The notes under the pieces: generated by a model
What the model was told of the DNA's origin: nothing
The model's input: only the letters and a program-made list of their open reading frames with translations
Databases searched by the model: none
Source: Desulfosporosinus shakirovi
Lineage (GTDB): Bacteria; Bacillota; Desulfitobacteriia; Desulfitobacteriales; Desulfitobacteriaceae
DNA: 64,000 nt
Assembly: GCF_020595055.1 (NCBI RefSeq)
Contig: NZ_JAJDOO010000001.1
Coordinates: forward strand, 124,001-188,000
Reading direction: 5' to 3'
Program-made: the position numbers and the translations under genes
Shown: positions 52,261 through 61,041 of the stretch, piece by piece
How positions within the stretch are numbered: the stretch's first letter is position 1
Layout: each line of letters starts with the position of its first letter

Positions 52261-53661
52261 TTAGCGCTTGAGATTAATGAGCTCTTCTAAGAGAGTATCT
52301 GAAACCGTGATCACCCTCGAATTGGCTTGAAAGCCACGCTGAGTCACGATCATGTCAGTAAATTCGGTTGAAAGATCGACATTAGACATCTCTATAGAGT
52401 TTGAAACGATACTTGCTCGGCCATCCTCTCCGGCAGCCCCAATAGTAGCCATCCCAGAGTTATTCGTTGTAGTATAGAAATTCCCGCCCACATTTTGAAG
52501 ACCTGCATCATTGGCAAAGGAAGCTACAGCGATTTGGGCTATTTTATGCGTCACCGAGTCTACTCCATTACTATAAACTCCTGTAATTACGCCACTTTGA
52601 TCGATGCTAAAGTCTGTTAGGGTGTGGGGTTTGTTTGTGAAATCATAGCTGATTGACGCAGTTGCCACAGTTGCAATTGGAGGAGTGTCCCCGTCAGTCC
52701 CAAAAGTAATTTGATATTTTCCGCCCACTGATTTCACAGTGTATTCCAAATCTCCAGGCGTAGCAGATGTTGATAATTTATATGGAATAGGTGTACCACT
52801 GGCATCATTATACACAATTGTGCCCGGCTTGGGAGGATAATCAACGATTGCAGTATTATTGCCGGCAGTAATATCAACCGTAGTTGTATTTGATCCTGAA
52901 CCAGCAGGAGCCACAAAATGGATGGTTAATGGATTTGCTGCACTGGGAGCAATATCTGAAGCAAATTGAATATCCCCAGTAACTGGGTCGAAGGAAAATT
53001 GACCTGATGCAGGGGTGCCCGTGACTCTTGTCATTCCATCAATCGTCAAATTTTCTGCTCCAATCAAGTCGGCACTATTAGTACTATCTACAAATGTTGC
53101 AGATAAACCTGTGGTATTCGAAATATCGAGAGTAACCTCCTCTGGTATTGGAAAGAAACTATCAGTTGCTAAAACATCCCCCAGTTTAAATCTAATATCC
53201 GAAGCTGCTCCCCACACAACAGGGGTTGTATCATCCACACCCCAGCTGTAGCCTTGAACCTTAGCTCCTGTTGCAGGATCAATTAGAGTACCATCACTGT
53301 CCTGACCAAACCCACCAGCACGAGTGTATACTTGTTGCCCGTTATTATTTAAGACAAAGAATCCCGTTCCTTGTAACATCATGTCTGTTGCTTTTCCTGT
53401 GGACTGTGAACTTCCCTGGGTCATAATTTGATCAATCGAGCCTATCCTCACTCCCAGACCTACTTGCATGGCGTTTGTTCCCCCTTGAGCGGGGGAAGGA
53501 GCCGAGGCTCCTTTCAAGGTTTGGCTAAGCTCGGTGGCAAACGACACCCGGCTCCTCTTATAACCTGGAGTGTTAACATTTGCAATATTGTTACCAATGA
53601 CATCCATTTTGACCTGGTGATTTTTTAATCCCGAAATTGCGGAATATAACGAACGCATCAT
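52261..53661 (-). CDS. flgE: Flagellar hook protein FlgE
   Basis: A 466-residue hook subunit. The N-terminal part is LYSAISGLKNHQVKMDVIGN with NIANVNTPGYKRSRVSFATE. A large middle region (about residues 150-350) is rich in Thr, Ser, Asp and Gly and probably forms the outer hook surface. The C-terminal segments SIEMSNVDLSTEFTDMIVTQ and RGFQANSRVITVSDTLLEEL are typical. ATG is behind GGGAGG, with flgD upstream as usual. The low-complexity middle is variable among species. Confidence 0.93.
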   Translation of the reverse strand: MMRSLYSAISGLKNHQVKMDVIGNNIANVNTPGYKRSRVSFATELSQTLKGASAPSPAQGGTNAMQVGLGVRIGSIDQIMTQGSSQSTGKATDMMLQGTGFFVLNNNGQQVYTRAGGFGQDSDGTLIDPATGAKVQGYSWGVDDTTPVVWGAASDIRFKLGDVLATDSFFPIPEEVTLDISNTTGLSATFVDSTNSADLIGAENLTIDGMTRVTGTPASGQFSFDPVTGDIQFASDIAPSAANPLTIHFVAPAGSGSNTTTVDITAGNNTAIVDYPPKPGTIVYNDASGTPIPYKLSTSATPGDLEYTVKSVGGKYQITFGTDGDTPPIATVATASISYDFTNKPHTLTDFSIDQSGVITGVYSNGVDSVTHKIAQIAVASFANDAGLQNVGGNFYTTTNNSGMATIGAAGEDGRASIVSNSIEMSNVDLSTEFTDMIVTQRGFQANSRVITVSDTLLEELINLKR

Positions 53662-53738
53662 AAGACGTATTTCCTCCCTATTGCTTAATACTCTGCTAAA
53701 TCAGCAGGATAATATCTTATCAGTCTGTTGACTTCCAG

Positions 53739-54290
53739 TTAAACTGTTTCCAGTTCTGGTTCTGTTACGCTTTCATCTTCTGGCGTAGTCGTGTCTTCCT
53801 CAGTATCCGTGGGCTCATCAGTAACAGGCGGCGTTTTCTCTTTAACCAGCGTAATCAGACCCATTTCCAAATCCACCACTGTTCCGTCTTCCTTGCGAAT
53901 TTGAAGTTTTGGGTCACCATCAAGCCACTTCACTGCTTCAACGGTTCCTTCCAATACAGTTTCACCATCAATATCTATTCCACTCACCCATTTGCCAATC
54001 ATAGCTGACCCTTGGGTAAGGGCTGATTGTTGGGAGAAGAATGTCATACTTTGGTTCAACGAATCCATAGATGTTGCAATATTGTTCATCTGCTCCAAAG
54101 AGCTGAACTGAGCCAATTGGGCGATGGAATCTTTGTTATCTGTTGGATTTAAGGGATCTTGATTTTGCATCTGGGCAATAAGCAGTTTAAGAAAATCGTC
54201 TTTCCCCAGCGAATCATTAGTTATAATCGATTGGCTTCCGCTCGGACTATTCGTTGAATTAGTTTTAGGTGTTACATCTATTGTACTCAT
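53739..54290 (-). CDS. flgD: Flagellar hook assembly (cap) protein FlgD
   Basis: A 183-residue hook-capping protein: NDSLGKDDFLKLLIAQMQNQ with DPLNPTDNKDSIAQLAQFSS is the family signature. MDSLNQSMTFFSQQSALTQG and a short beta part follow, then an acidic tail (DEPTDTEEDTTTPEDESVTE) in place of the longer FlgD Ig-like domain of many bacteria. GGAGGTAGCT precedes the ATG. It lies between fliK and flgE. Confidence 0.92.
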   Translation of the reverse strand: MSTIDVTPKTNSTNSPSGSQSIITNDSLGKDDFLKLLIAQMQNQDPLNPTDNKDSIAQLAQFSSLEQMNNIATSMDSLNQSMTFFSQQSALTQGSAMIGKWVSGIDIDGETVLEGTVEAVKWLDGDPKLQIRKEDGTVVDLEMGLITLVKEKTPPVTDEPTDTEEDTTTPEDESVTEPELETV

Positions 54291-54299
54291 AGCTACCTC

Positions 54300-55904
54300 C
54301 TAAGCCGTGACATTAATCCGATTGTTTCCATCCAGTCCATGGGAGTTAGAATTGACTGAGATTTGATCCTCATCTTCGTTAGTAAGCAGATTACTATGCT
54401 GGAGCGTCCTTTGGGCCTCATCCCCTTGAGGCTGTTGTTGCCCTTCTCCGCCTTGTCCCATTTGCAACGAGCCACAGTTTACACCTTGATTCATTAAGTT
54501 TTGGCGTAAATCCGAGAGCTGATTCTGGAGGAGTTGTCCGGTCGCCGCTTCAGAAGCCTGCACCTGTAAATGGACCTGCCCGCTCTCCCAACGCAAGAAA
54601 ATCCTTATACTTCCCAGTTCAGCTGGATGAAGTTGAATATCTAATTCCTTCAAAGCCTGTTGCTTATTCATGACTTGCTCACGCACTACGGTAGAGATCT
54701 GTTCCCAGAAAGGAATTGTACTAATTTTTCCATCTGCACCGGCAAGGGATACGACGTTAGCAACTGCCCCAAGGCCCATGCTTGAAGGCTGAATTTGACT
54801 ATCTTTTGTTCCGGATAGATCGTAGGATTTTATAGAATTATTAGGCTTGTTAACTTCTGCTTTAATTGCATCTTGGAAATCCCCAACTAACTTATTCTCC
54901 TGAGGACCTGCTCCCTCGAATCTCTGCTGAATTTTAACCTGAGAAGCAACCTCTTTCTGAGCCTTCGCGGTAGACTCCACATCAACCCCTATGTCCTTTA
55001 GCTGATTTATAAGTGCTTCATTAGCTCCTCGAGGTCCTTTCGCACCTCCATCCCCTTCACTTAATACAAGGTAGAGGGCTGCCAATAGATTAGTTACTTT
55101 CACGTTCAGCCCAGGATCACCACCATCTGCCTTACTGTTCCCAGCAAGAAGACCTTCGATCAAATTCACAAGTCTATTCTGCCCACCGATCTTAAGGTCA
55201 CTTTCAATACCGTCATCTGGCGTCATCCACCCCTGGATAATTTGGGCCATTTCCTGACGATAAGCGTTTGCGCCTTTGCTATCGGCCCCTAAAAGGCTTC
55301 CTGCTGGAGTCACATCAGTGATCTCCCCTGAAAGCGCCACTAAAAGATTAGCTATTACCTGTCTATATTTATCCAATTCCGTGATTCCCAGGTTATTACC
55401 CTGAGAGCTTAGTGCCGTCATCCCTGTCGACTCTAAACTTTCATCTGAAGCCAAAGAAACCAGGTTCAACATAGCTGCCTTAAGATTCTTACTGGCTTCA
55501 CCTGACACATCGCTTAATCCTAAGTTTGCTAACAATGAATCCTCAATTCCCTGACTCATAATCTCTCCGGAATCGGCCTCCTTGCCTGCCGGAAGTTCAC
55601 TCTGAATCTCAGTAAGAAACGGAAGCACGTAATTACCATACCCAAGAATGCTTTCTAATTCATTCGAGTTTTGATCACCTTGCGCTGGATTTACATTACT
55701 CTGCTTATTATCCGAATCTTGGTCTGCTAAAGAGCCTTGCCCTTTCGAATTTGAGTCTAAATTCATTCTGCCATTAAGCACAGCAGCAAAAACTGTTGCC
55801 GCATTTTCACAGCCCTCTGAAGTCTCTTTTCCCTTCGAGGGTACAATGTTTTCTAATTTATTGCCACCCTTTAGGGTATCCGAAAGGACATTAATACCTG
55901 TCAT
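54300..55904 (-). CDS. fliK: Flagellar hook-length control protein FliK
   Basis: A 534-residue protein that measures the hook and switches export specificity. The first about 430 residues are poorly conserved, rich in Asn, Ser, Gly, Asp. The C-terminal FliK domain is LKELDIQLHPAELGSIRIFL, then VHLQVQASEAATGQLLQNQL and DLRQNLMNQGVNCGSLQM. Long for the family, as is common. It starts before flgD with a nine-base gap. Confidence 0.88.
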   Translation of the reverse strand: MTGINVLSDTLKGGNKLENIVPSKGKETSEGCENAATVFAAVLNGRMNLDSNSKGQGSLADQDSDNKQSNVNPAQGDQNSNELESILGYGNYVLPFLTEIQSELPAGKEADSGEIMSQGIEDSLLANLGLSDVSGEASKNLKAAMLNLVSLASDESLESTGMTALSSQGNNLGITELDKYRQVIANLLVALSGEITDVTPAGSLLGADSKGANAYRQEMAQIIQGWMTPDDGIESDLKIGGQNRLVNLIEGLLAGNSKADGGDPGLNVKVTNLLAALYLVLSEGDGGAKGPRGANEALINQLKDIGVDVESTAKAQKEVASQVKIQQRFEGAGPQENKLVGDFQDAIKAEVNKPNNSIKSYDLSGTKDSQIQPSSMGLGAVANVVSLAGADGKISTIPFWEQISTVVREQVMNKQQALKELDIQLHPAELGSIRIFLRWESGQVHLQVQASEAATGQLLQNQLSDLRQNLMNQGVNCGSLQMGQGGEGQQQPQGDEAQRTLQHSNLLTNEDEDQISVNSNSHGLDGNNRINVTA

Positions 55905-55981
55905 TTGCCGTCACCTCCTAAATAAAACTCTATGAGTTATATCGACAAACTTCCCCCAAAACATTAGGATGATTATTATTC

Positions 55982-56731
55982 TTAAAATAAGTTCCTCTTT
56001 TGTCGACTAAGCCGTCCCCTCAACCTCAAGATCGCTTGGGAATGCAGTTGGGAAATTCTGGATTCCGAGAGTTTCATGACAGCAGCAATCTCTTTCAACG
56101 TGAGTTCTTCTTGATAGTAAAGAGCTACTACTAATTTCTCTTTGTCAGGTAATTTTTCCACGGCTATTGCCAGAATTTGCTTTTGCTCATCTTTCTCTAC
56201 ATCTTGATATGCCTCCAGAGCACTAGGGTCTACGAGTAAATTGAGAGGGGTTCCACTATTGTCTCCATCAATATCAACAGTGGTTTCATCGAAGGAGGTC
56301 AGCGTCAGAATTTGGGCCTGAGCCATTACCCCTTCTATCTCCCGCACTTCCACTTTCAGCAGCTCCGCAACTTCTTCGGCGGTAACCGCCCGCCCAAGCT
56401 GATATTCTAACTCAGCAAACCCCTCTTGAACCCGCTTCACTTTCTGCCTGGCTGAATGTGGCACCCAATCCATCGTTCGAAGTCCGTCGATCATGGCGCC
56501 GCGAATGCGTATCGAGGCATAGGTTTCAAATTTCCACCCTCGAGCAGCTTCAAATCGCTCTAAGGCATCGAGTAACCCAAAAACACCATAACCGATGATA
56601 TCATCCTCGTCGACATGGGAAGGCAGAGAAATTGTTAAACGACCAGCAATGCGCTTAACCAATGGCAAATATTTTTCCACATATTCTAGTTTCCAAGGTC
56701 CGCGTGGGGCGGCTTCATAGGCGTTCGGCAT
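55982..56731 (-). CDS. fliA: Flagellar sigma factor FliA/SigD
   Basis: RNA polymerase sigma-28 factor of 249 residues. Region 2: YLPLVKRIAGRLTISLPSHV and DEDDIIGYGVFGLLDALERF with YASIRIRGAMIDGLRTMDWV. Region 3: QLGRAVTAEEVAELLKVEV. Region 4: LTLKEIAAVMKLSESRISQL, the helix-turn-helix for the -35. It should direct late flagellar and chemotaxis promoters. ATG 56731 follows GGGGGTGAG. No gene for its antisigma FlgM is in view. A TTCGTAGTTCG repeat lies just in front of it, which could interfere with transcription coming from cheD. Confidence 0.95.
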   Translation of the reverse strand: MPNAYEAAPRGPWKLEYVEKYLPLVKRIAGRLTISLPSHVDEDDIIGYGVFGLLDALERFEAARGWKFETYASIRIRGAMIDGLRTMDWVPHSARQKVKRVQEGFAELEYQLGRAVTAEEVAELLKVEVREIEGVMAQAQILTLTSFDETTVDIDGDNSGTPLNLLVDPSALEAYQDVEKDEQKQILAIAVEKLPDKEKLVVALYYQEELTLKEIAAVMKLSESRISQLHSQAILRLRGRLSRQKRNLF

Positions 56732-56751
56732 CAAGTTTACTCACCCCCATT

Positions 56752-56851
56752 TTCGTAGTTCGTATAGTTAGTAGTTCGACCTCAGGTATCCAGTATAAGG
56801 TTATAAGGTTGGTTGGTAGTTCGTCCTTCGAACCACGAATATCGAACTATG
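56752..56851. repeat. TTCGTAGTTCG inverted-repeat element before fliA
   Basis: The left end TTCGTAGTTCGTATAGTT and the right end CGAACCACGAATATCGAACT are imperfect inverted copies, separated by about 40 nt with ATAAGGTTATAAGGTTGGTT. Related to the element at 28448-28713. It fills nearly all the gap between fliA and the small membrane protein gene. Confidence 0.6.
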
Positions 56852-56852
56852 A

Positions 56853-57248
56853 TTATTCCCAACCCATACGGCGAACAATTTCTGCTTGTCGCTCACTGCC
56901 CGGCAACTCTAAGCTTAAATCACGATCAATCTGTCCAGCTGTTCTTAGATCTGGTCCAGGTGCATTAATCGGCTCATCGTCTCCAACAGAGAAATCGATA
57001 TTTCCTCCACAGCTGGGAGTTGAGTCAGTCTGACTGTCCTCTTCAGGTTTGGGAATCGCAGTCCTTTCAAAGAGGCTTAAGGTTCCTGCCATTAAAAGGT
57101 ACATACCCCCAAAAGAAATTACTGCGCGAAGGATTATATCAAAAATCTTAACTTCATTCAGCACACTAAGCAACACGACCATAATTGTGGTAGCTATTGA
57201 AAGGCGCAAGGCCCAAACTTTTAAGAGTTCCCGATTTTGGCTGCCCAT
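56853..57248 (-). CDS. Hypothetical membrane protein in the chemotaxis operon
   Basis: A 131-residue protein with two membrane helices (about residues 13-30 and 37-60) and a soluble acidic tail. The tail ends DLRTAGQIDRDLSLELPGSE and RQAEIVRRMGWE. The ATG overlaps the cheD stop (TAATG), so translation is coupled. I do not recognise the family. Its constant place between cheD and fliA may suggest a part in motility control, but this is inference from position only. Confidence 0.65.
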   Translation of the reverse strand: MGSQNRELLKVWALRLSIATTIMVVLLSVLNEVKIFDIILRAVISFGGMYLLMAGTLSLFERTAIPKPEEDSQTDSTPSCGGNIDFSVGDDEPINAPGPDLRTAGQIDRDLSLELPGSERQAEIVRRMGWE

Positions 57249-57730
57249 TAAACCACCTTTTCTCCATGATTAATTGTTCGTATGCGTAACTCGCCTGTCC
57301 CAACATCAAAATGAATTGTGCGCCCAAAATTCCCTCCAACATCTGCTACCAAAAGAGGAATCCCGTGCCTCTTGAGTTCCTGTTCCACCGCCTCGGCATT
57401 TCGATCCCCAATTTTTAAAACTGGCGGTTTTCCCGGAAAGGAGAACATCTGTGCACCACCGGCCATCTTAGCCCTTAGGCGAGATTTAAGGGCACCCATA
57501 CCTGAAATTTCTTTTAGCAATAACACCAGCGCAGTATCTGCGTATTTCGCAGGATTTCCTCCCAGACTTCCATTAGCTGTGGGAAGCATAATATGGGCCA
57601 TCCCCCCAACTTTAAGAAAGGGGTCATGAATGCAAATTCCAATGCAAGATCCCAGCCCGGCGGTTAACAAAAGGTCTGGCACCATAGCGGTTTTGAAATC
57701 AGCCATGCCAACAGTAATAACTCCATTCAT
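57248..57730 (-). CDS. cheD: Chemoreceptor glutamine deamidase CheD
   Basis: A 160-residue enzyme that deamidates receptor glutamines and also pairs with CheC. The catalytic Cys is in LLTAGLGSCIGICIHDP, the His in VGGMAHIMLPT, and the Thr in the first of these (TAGLGSC). Further family marks: MAGGAQMFSFPGKPPVLKIG and AEAVEQELKRHGIPLLVADV. ATG overlaps the cheC stop (ATGA). Confidence 0.95.
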   Translation of the reverse strand: MNGVITVGMADFKTAMVPDLLLTAGLGSCIGICIHDPFLKVGGMAHIMLPTANGSLGGNPAKYADTALVLLLKEISGMGALKSRLRAKMAGGAQMFSFPGKPPVLKIGDRNAEAVEQELKRHGIPLLVADVGGNFGRTIHFDVGTGELRIRTINHGEKVV

Positions 57731-58320
57731 ACTCCCATGGCCCCTAACAATTTCTTCAATGAACCATCATCCGGCAAAAAGATAAACTGTCCTTCAATTT
57801 TAGGAATTCCAGTGAGTTGTGTGTCAATAAACAACACGGTATCTTCCAGTACTCCTTCTTCGAGGAAAATCGCATCTAAAGTGGCACCGATCATATCCAC
57901 CGCTAAAGCAGGTACAGAAGGTTGAAGGGGAATTCCTGAGAATTGAGTCAGCGCCATAATAAAGGAGCTTACCAAAATATTTCCCACTTCTTTTAAAGCT
58001 GATTGTGCCATCTCATTATAAAGATCTATCGGCTCATTCGTCCCAAATAGAGCTTTCACTACAATTTCTGCGCTTTCAACCGGAAAGAAAAAGACAGCTT
58101 TACCCGAAGCCTCCCCTTCAACTTTTACATAGATGACAGCTTGAGGCGTGTCGAGCTGTCCGACAATGGATGTAACCTGTTCAAAAGGGACTGCCCATAC
58201 TTCTGGAACCGACATATCAATTCGTCGTTGTAAGAGAGTAGATAAAGCTGTCGCGGCATGCCCAGATCCAACATTCCCTATTTCACGCAGGGCATCCAAT
58301 TGTAATTGCGTAATCTCCAT
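57727..58320 (-). CDS. cheC: CheY-P phosphatase CheC
   Basis: A 197-residue phosphatase that removes phosphate from CheY-P and forms a complex with CheD. Two phosphatase centres with E..N are seen: LREIGNVGSGHAATALSTLL and ALKEVGNILVSSFIMALTQF. Both are intact, as in the active CheC class. It starts directly at the PilZ gene stop (TAAATG) and overlaps cheD by four bases. Confidence 0.94.
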   Translation of the reverse strand: MEITQLQLDALREIGNVGSGHAATALSTLLQRRIDMSVPEVWAVPFEQVTSIVGQLDTPQAVIYVKVEGEASGKAVFFFPVESAEIVVKALFGTNEPIDLYNEMAQSALKEVGNILVSSFIMALTQFSGIPLQPSVPALAVDMIGATLDAIFLEEGVLEDTVLFIDTQLTGIPKIEGQFIFLPDDGSLKKLLGAMGV

Positions 58321-58965
58321 TTATACCAACCCTTTCTTACGCATTGCCCTTTGTTTTTCAAAGACACAGCGAATAATTTTATCTCTCTCCCGTTCTGAGA
58401 TTTCGTAGAATTCAGTTGAAATACTGTATAAGTTTTTTTCTTCGTTTTTTTCCACACGGATGACTCGAACAGGGGTCTGTATTTCTCCCGTCGGTAAGGA
58501 TATTTGAACATAGAGTAAGGATTTATCCTCTACTCGCACCTTAGTAGTGAATCGCATTCCTCCACCGCTTAAGTCAATCATTGTTGCTTTAAGCAGATCA
58601 CTAAGTCCTTCTCGAGTCACCATTCGAAATGTGATCGGAAATAAGGCCGGAACGCGAACAAAATTACGACGTTGAACCTTATCAACAGTATCCGGTAATT
58701 CCAGCACGAACATAGGCACAGGGACAGCGATCCTTTGCATAATCTTCCCTTCAAATGAATACACAGCTGATTCATCCCAGAATATTAATCTTACCTTTGT
58801 CCCCTCGCGCAAAGGGACTAATTCGCCTTGTTCAAAGGGCGCACCAACTAAGAGGAGCCTCTCCCCCACTTCCTCAACTCGAGTTCGGTAGTGTCCTTCA
58901 TATTTACCTTCCAGCGCGATTAGATCCACCGCCAGTCCAGGAGAAAGCTTCTTTTTATACGACAA
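58321..58965 (-). CDS. PilZ-domain flagellar brake protein (YcgR-like)
   Basis: A 214-residue protein with an N-terminal YcgR-N-like barrel (LSPGLAVDLIALEGKYEGHY to IMQRIAVPVPMFVLELPDTV) and a C-terminal PilZ domain. The c-di-GMP motif is RRNFVRVPALFPITFRMVTR, then DLSGGGMRFTTKVRVEDKSL. The double motif RxxxR and DxSxGG means it should bind c-di-GMP and slow the motor. The start is TTG 58965 with AGGGGTG before it; a longer frame to 59001 exists. Confidence 0.88.
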   Translation of the reverse strand: MSYKKKLSPGLAVDLIALEGKYEGHYRTRVEEVGERLLLVGAPFEQGELVPLREGTKVRLIFWDESAVYSFEGKIMQRIAVPVPMFVLELPDTVDKVQRRNFVRVPALFPITFRMVTREGLSDLLKATMIDLSGGGMRFTTKVRVEDKSLLYVQISLPTGEIQTPVRVIRVEKNEEKNLYSISTEFYEISERERDKIIRCVFEKQRAMRKKGLV

Positions 58966-59024
58966 ATCGTCACCCCTTTTACGAAAAGAATTACTGTTCA
59001 CTAATCCTTTTGGAAAATTTGTTA

Positions 59025-59888
59025 TTAAAAAGAACGAAGCAACTTACCTAAAAACCCTCGCACGCCTCCTGCTTGGCGTGGCGGATGAAGACTTATTCCG
59101 GCAACTTTACCGGCAATCCACTGAATGCAGCGATACGCTGAACTTTCAGGAAACTTTATCCCCAAAGGTTCCTGCTGCATAACAGAGCGTCCAACGAGTG
59201 GGTCATCGTAAACCCAACCCAATAAGTTAAGTGATCCTTCTAAGAACTTGCGCACAACAGTATCCAGACGTTTAAACGTCGCTAAAGCATCTTTTTCAGT
59301 CTGTACTCGGTTAATCACTACATGAATTGATGCTTCGCTTGCATCTTGCCTCAAAGACTTAAGTAACCCATAGGCATCCGTCAATGAGGTCGGTTCTGGT
59401 GTGATCACCATAATAATATCATCTGCAGCCTGCAAAAAATTCATCACGCTATGCCCTAGACCTGCTCCTGTATCGATAATCAGCAGATCAGCAATCTTTT
59501 CTAATCGTCCGAGATTAGCTAGGACATTGGATAGCTTGTCTCTTTCTAAGTTAGCAAGTTTCTGAACCCCGGAACCTCCTGGGATAATTCCAATTCCTCG
59601 AGGGGCAGATAGAAGGATTTGCTCAATGGTCTTTTCACCCGATAACAAATGCTCAATTGTATATCTCGCCGAAAGCCCAAAAGCAATATCTACGTTAGCA
59701 AGGCCTAAATCTCCATCAAGAATAACAATTCGCTGTCCAAATTCGGCCAAAGCAAGTGCTAAGTTGACTGTGAAGCTGGTTTTACCCACACCTCCCTTAC
59801 CACTGCTAACTGCAATTACTCTCATTTTACTTTGTCTATGTTTATTACGAGAGACCAAATCACGTAATGCGCTCGCTTGGTCATTCAT
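59025..59888 (-). CDS. flhG: Flagellar number regulator FlhG (MinD-like ATPase YlxH)
   Basis: A 287-residue MinD-type ATPase. The short N-terminal MNDQASALRDLV carries the DQAxxLR motif by which FlhG activates the FlhF GTPase. The deviant Walker A is SSGKGGVGKTSFTVNLA (residues 29-45), with VILDGDLGLANVDIAFG and LLIIDTGAGLGHSVMNF. It partners FlhF to place and count flagella. The start at ATG 59888 overlaps the end of flhF by eight bases. Confidence 0.94.
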   Translation of the reverse strand: MNDQASALRDLVSRNKHRQSKMRVIAVSSGKGGVGKTSFTVNLALALAEFGQRIVILDGDLGLANVDIAFGLSARYTIEHLLSGEKTIEQILLSAPRGIGIIPGGSGVQKLANLERDKLSNVLANLGRLEKIADLLIIDTGAGLGHSVMNFLQAADDIIMVITPEPTSLTDAYGLLKSLRQDASEASIHVVINRVQTEKDALATFKRLDTVVRKFLEGSLNLLGWVYDDPLVGRSVMQQEPLGIKFPESSAYRCIQWIAGKVAGISLHPPRQAGGVRGFLGKLLRSF

Positions 59889-61041
59889 TGGGCATCTCAT
59901 CCCCCATCACATAGTGTGCCAAACGATTTGGAGTCGCTACCTCTATGTCATCAGGGACATTTTGTCCGTTTGAAAGATAGGCAATGGGGAGTGTTGTCTG
60001 ACCCAGGAGGTTTAATATAGACCCTGCATTCCCTGTCTCATCCAGTTTTGTGAAGATAAAATGAGTTGTCAAGTCTTCAAATCGTTTATAGATCTGAAGT
60101 TGATCTACTGATTGCGTCGTGGCACTCATGACAAGCATTGTGAAATCTGGTTGAGCCTCATCTAAAAACTCACGCAGCTCATGCATATGTTCCTCATGGT
60201 GAGGACTTCTTCCAGCAGTATCAATAAAAATCAGTTCTTTATCTGCATGAAGAAACAAAGCCTCATTTAGCCCCGAGGGTGTCATGGCAACTTCAACGGG
60301 TACTCCAATAATTTCACCAAACGCTTTAAGCTGCTCTACAGCGGCAACCCGGTAGGTATCTGCCGTTATCAAAGCAACCTTGCGTTTATCAATGATACTA
60401 AACCCCGCCGCGAGCTTACCAATCGTCGTTGTTTTCCCTACCCCTGTAGGTCCAATTAAAGCGACAATCCTCGGCTTGTCAATCCCAGGTTGAATAAGCC
60501 CAATCTGTCCACACATTTGACGGATATTGGCTTCAATCCGAGTGTATACCTGAGAATCGTCAAGCCATTTTTCTGGTGCCAAGGTTTGTTGGACATGACT
60601 TATTAAACGCTTAACCAAGTTCTCACATATTCCTCTGTTCTGTAAATGGACAGCCCATTTTTCAAGGGCAGGCGGCCAAACACTTTTTTCTTCTCCCACC
60701 CCTGCCATCTGCTTGTTCATTTGCTCAAGTAACAAACGCATAGACTTGATTTCAACCTGCAAGCCTTCTGATTGATCTTTAAGACCGTAGACATGACTAT
60801 CTATTGGTGGTTTTACTCTTTCCACATTATTCTCATAATTAGGGCTTGAAGCTTCCTGTGGGATCACAGGTTTTTCTTCAATAGCTGCCGTGATCTCAAC
60901 TTTCTTGTTACCAAATAAACCAAAGAACCCTCCATCGCGAAATTCGCGTGTCTGAAGAATGATCGCTTCGGATCCCAGTTCCCTTTTCACTTTTCCCATC
61001 GTTTCTGAGACATTTTCTCCTACAAATCGCCTAACTCGCAA
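59881..61041 (-). CDS. flhF: Flagellar biosynthesis GTPase FlhF
   Basis: A 386-residue SRP-family GTPase setting flagellar position. The basic N-terminal domain starts MRVRRFVGENVSETMGKVKR; a helical N domain is followed by the G domain with GPTGVGKTTTIGKLAAGFSI (P-loop 197-204), ALITADTYRVAAVEQLKAFG and IDTAGRSPHHEEHMHELREF, then FTKLDETGNAGSILNLL. It overlaps the end of flhA by 11 bases and the start of flhG by eight. Confidence 0.95.
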   Translation of the reverse strand: MRVRRFVGENVSETMGKVKRELGSEAIILQTREFRDGGFFGLFGNKKVEITAAIEEKPVIPQEASSPNYENNVERVKPPIDSHVYGLKDQSEGLQVEIKSMRLLLEQMNKQMAGVGEEKSVWPPALEKWAVHLQNRGICENLVKRLISHVQQTLAPEKWLDDSQVYTRIEANIRQMCGQIGLIQPGIDKPRIVALIGPTGVGKTTTIGKLAAGFSIIDKRKVALITADTYRVAAVEQLKAFGEIIGVPVEVAMTPSGLNEALFLHADKELIFIDTAGRSPHHEEHMHELREFLDEAQPDFTMLVMSATTQSVDQLQIYKRFEDLTTHFIFTKLDETGNAGSILNLLGQTTLPIAYLSNGQNVPDDIEVATPNRLAHYVMGDEMPNE

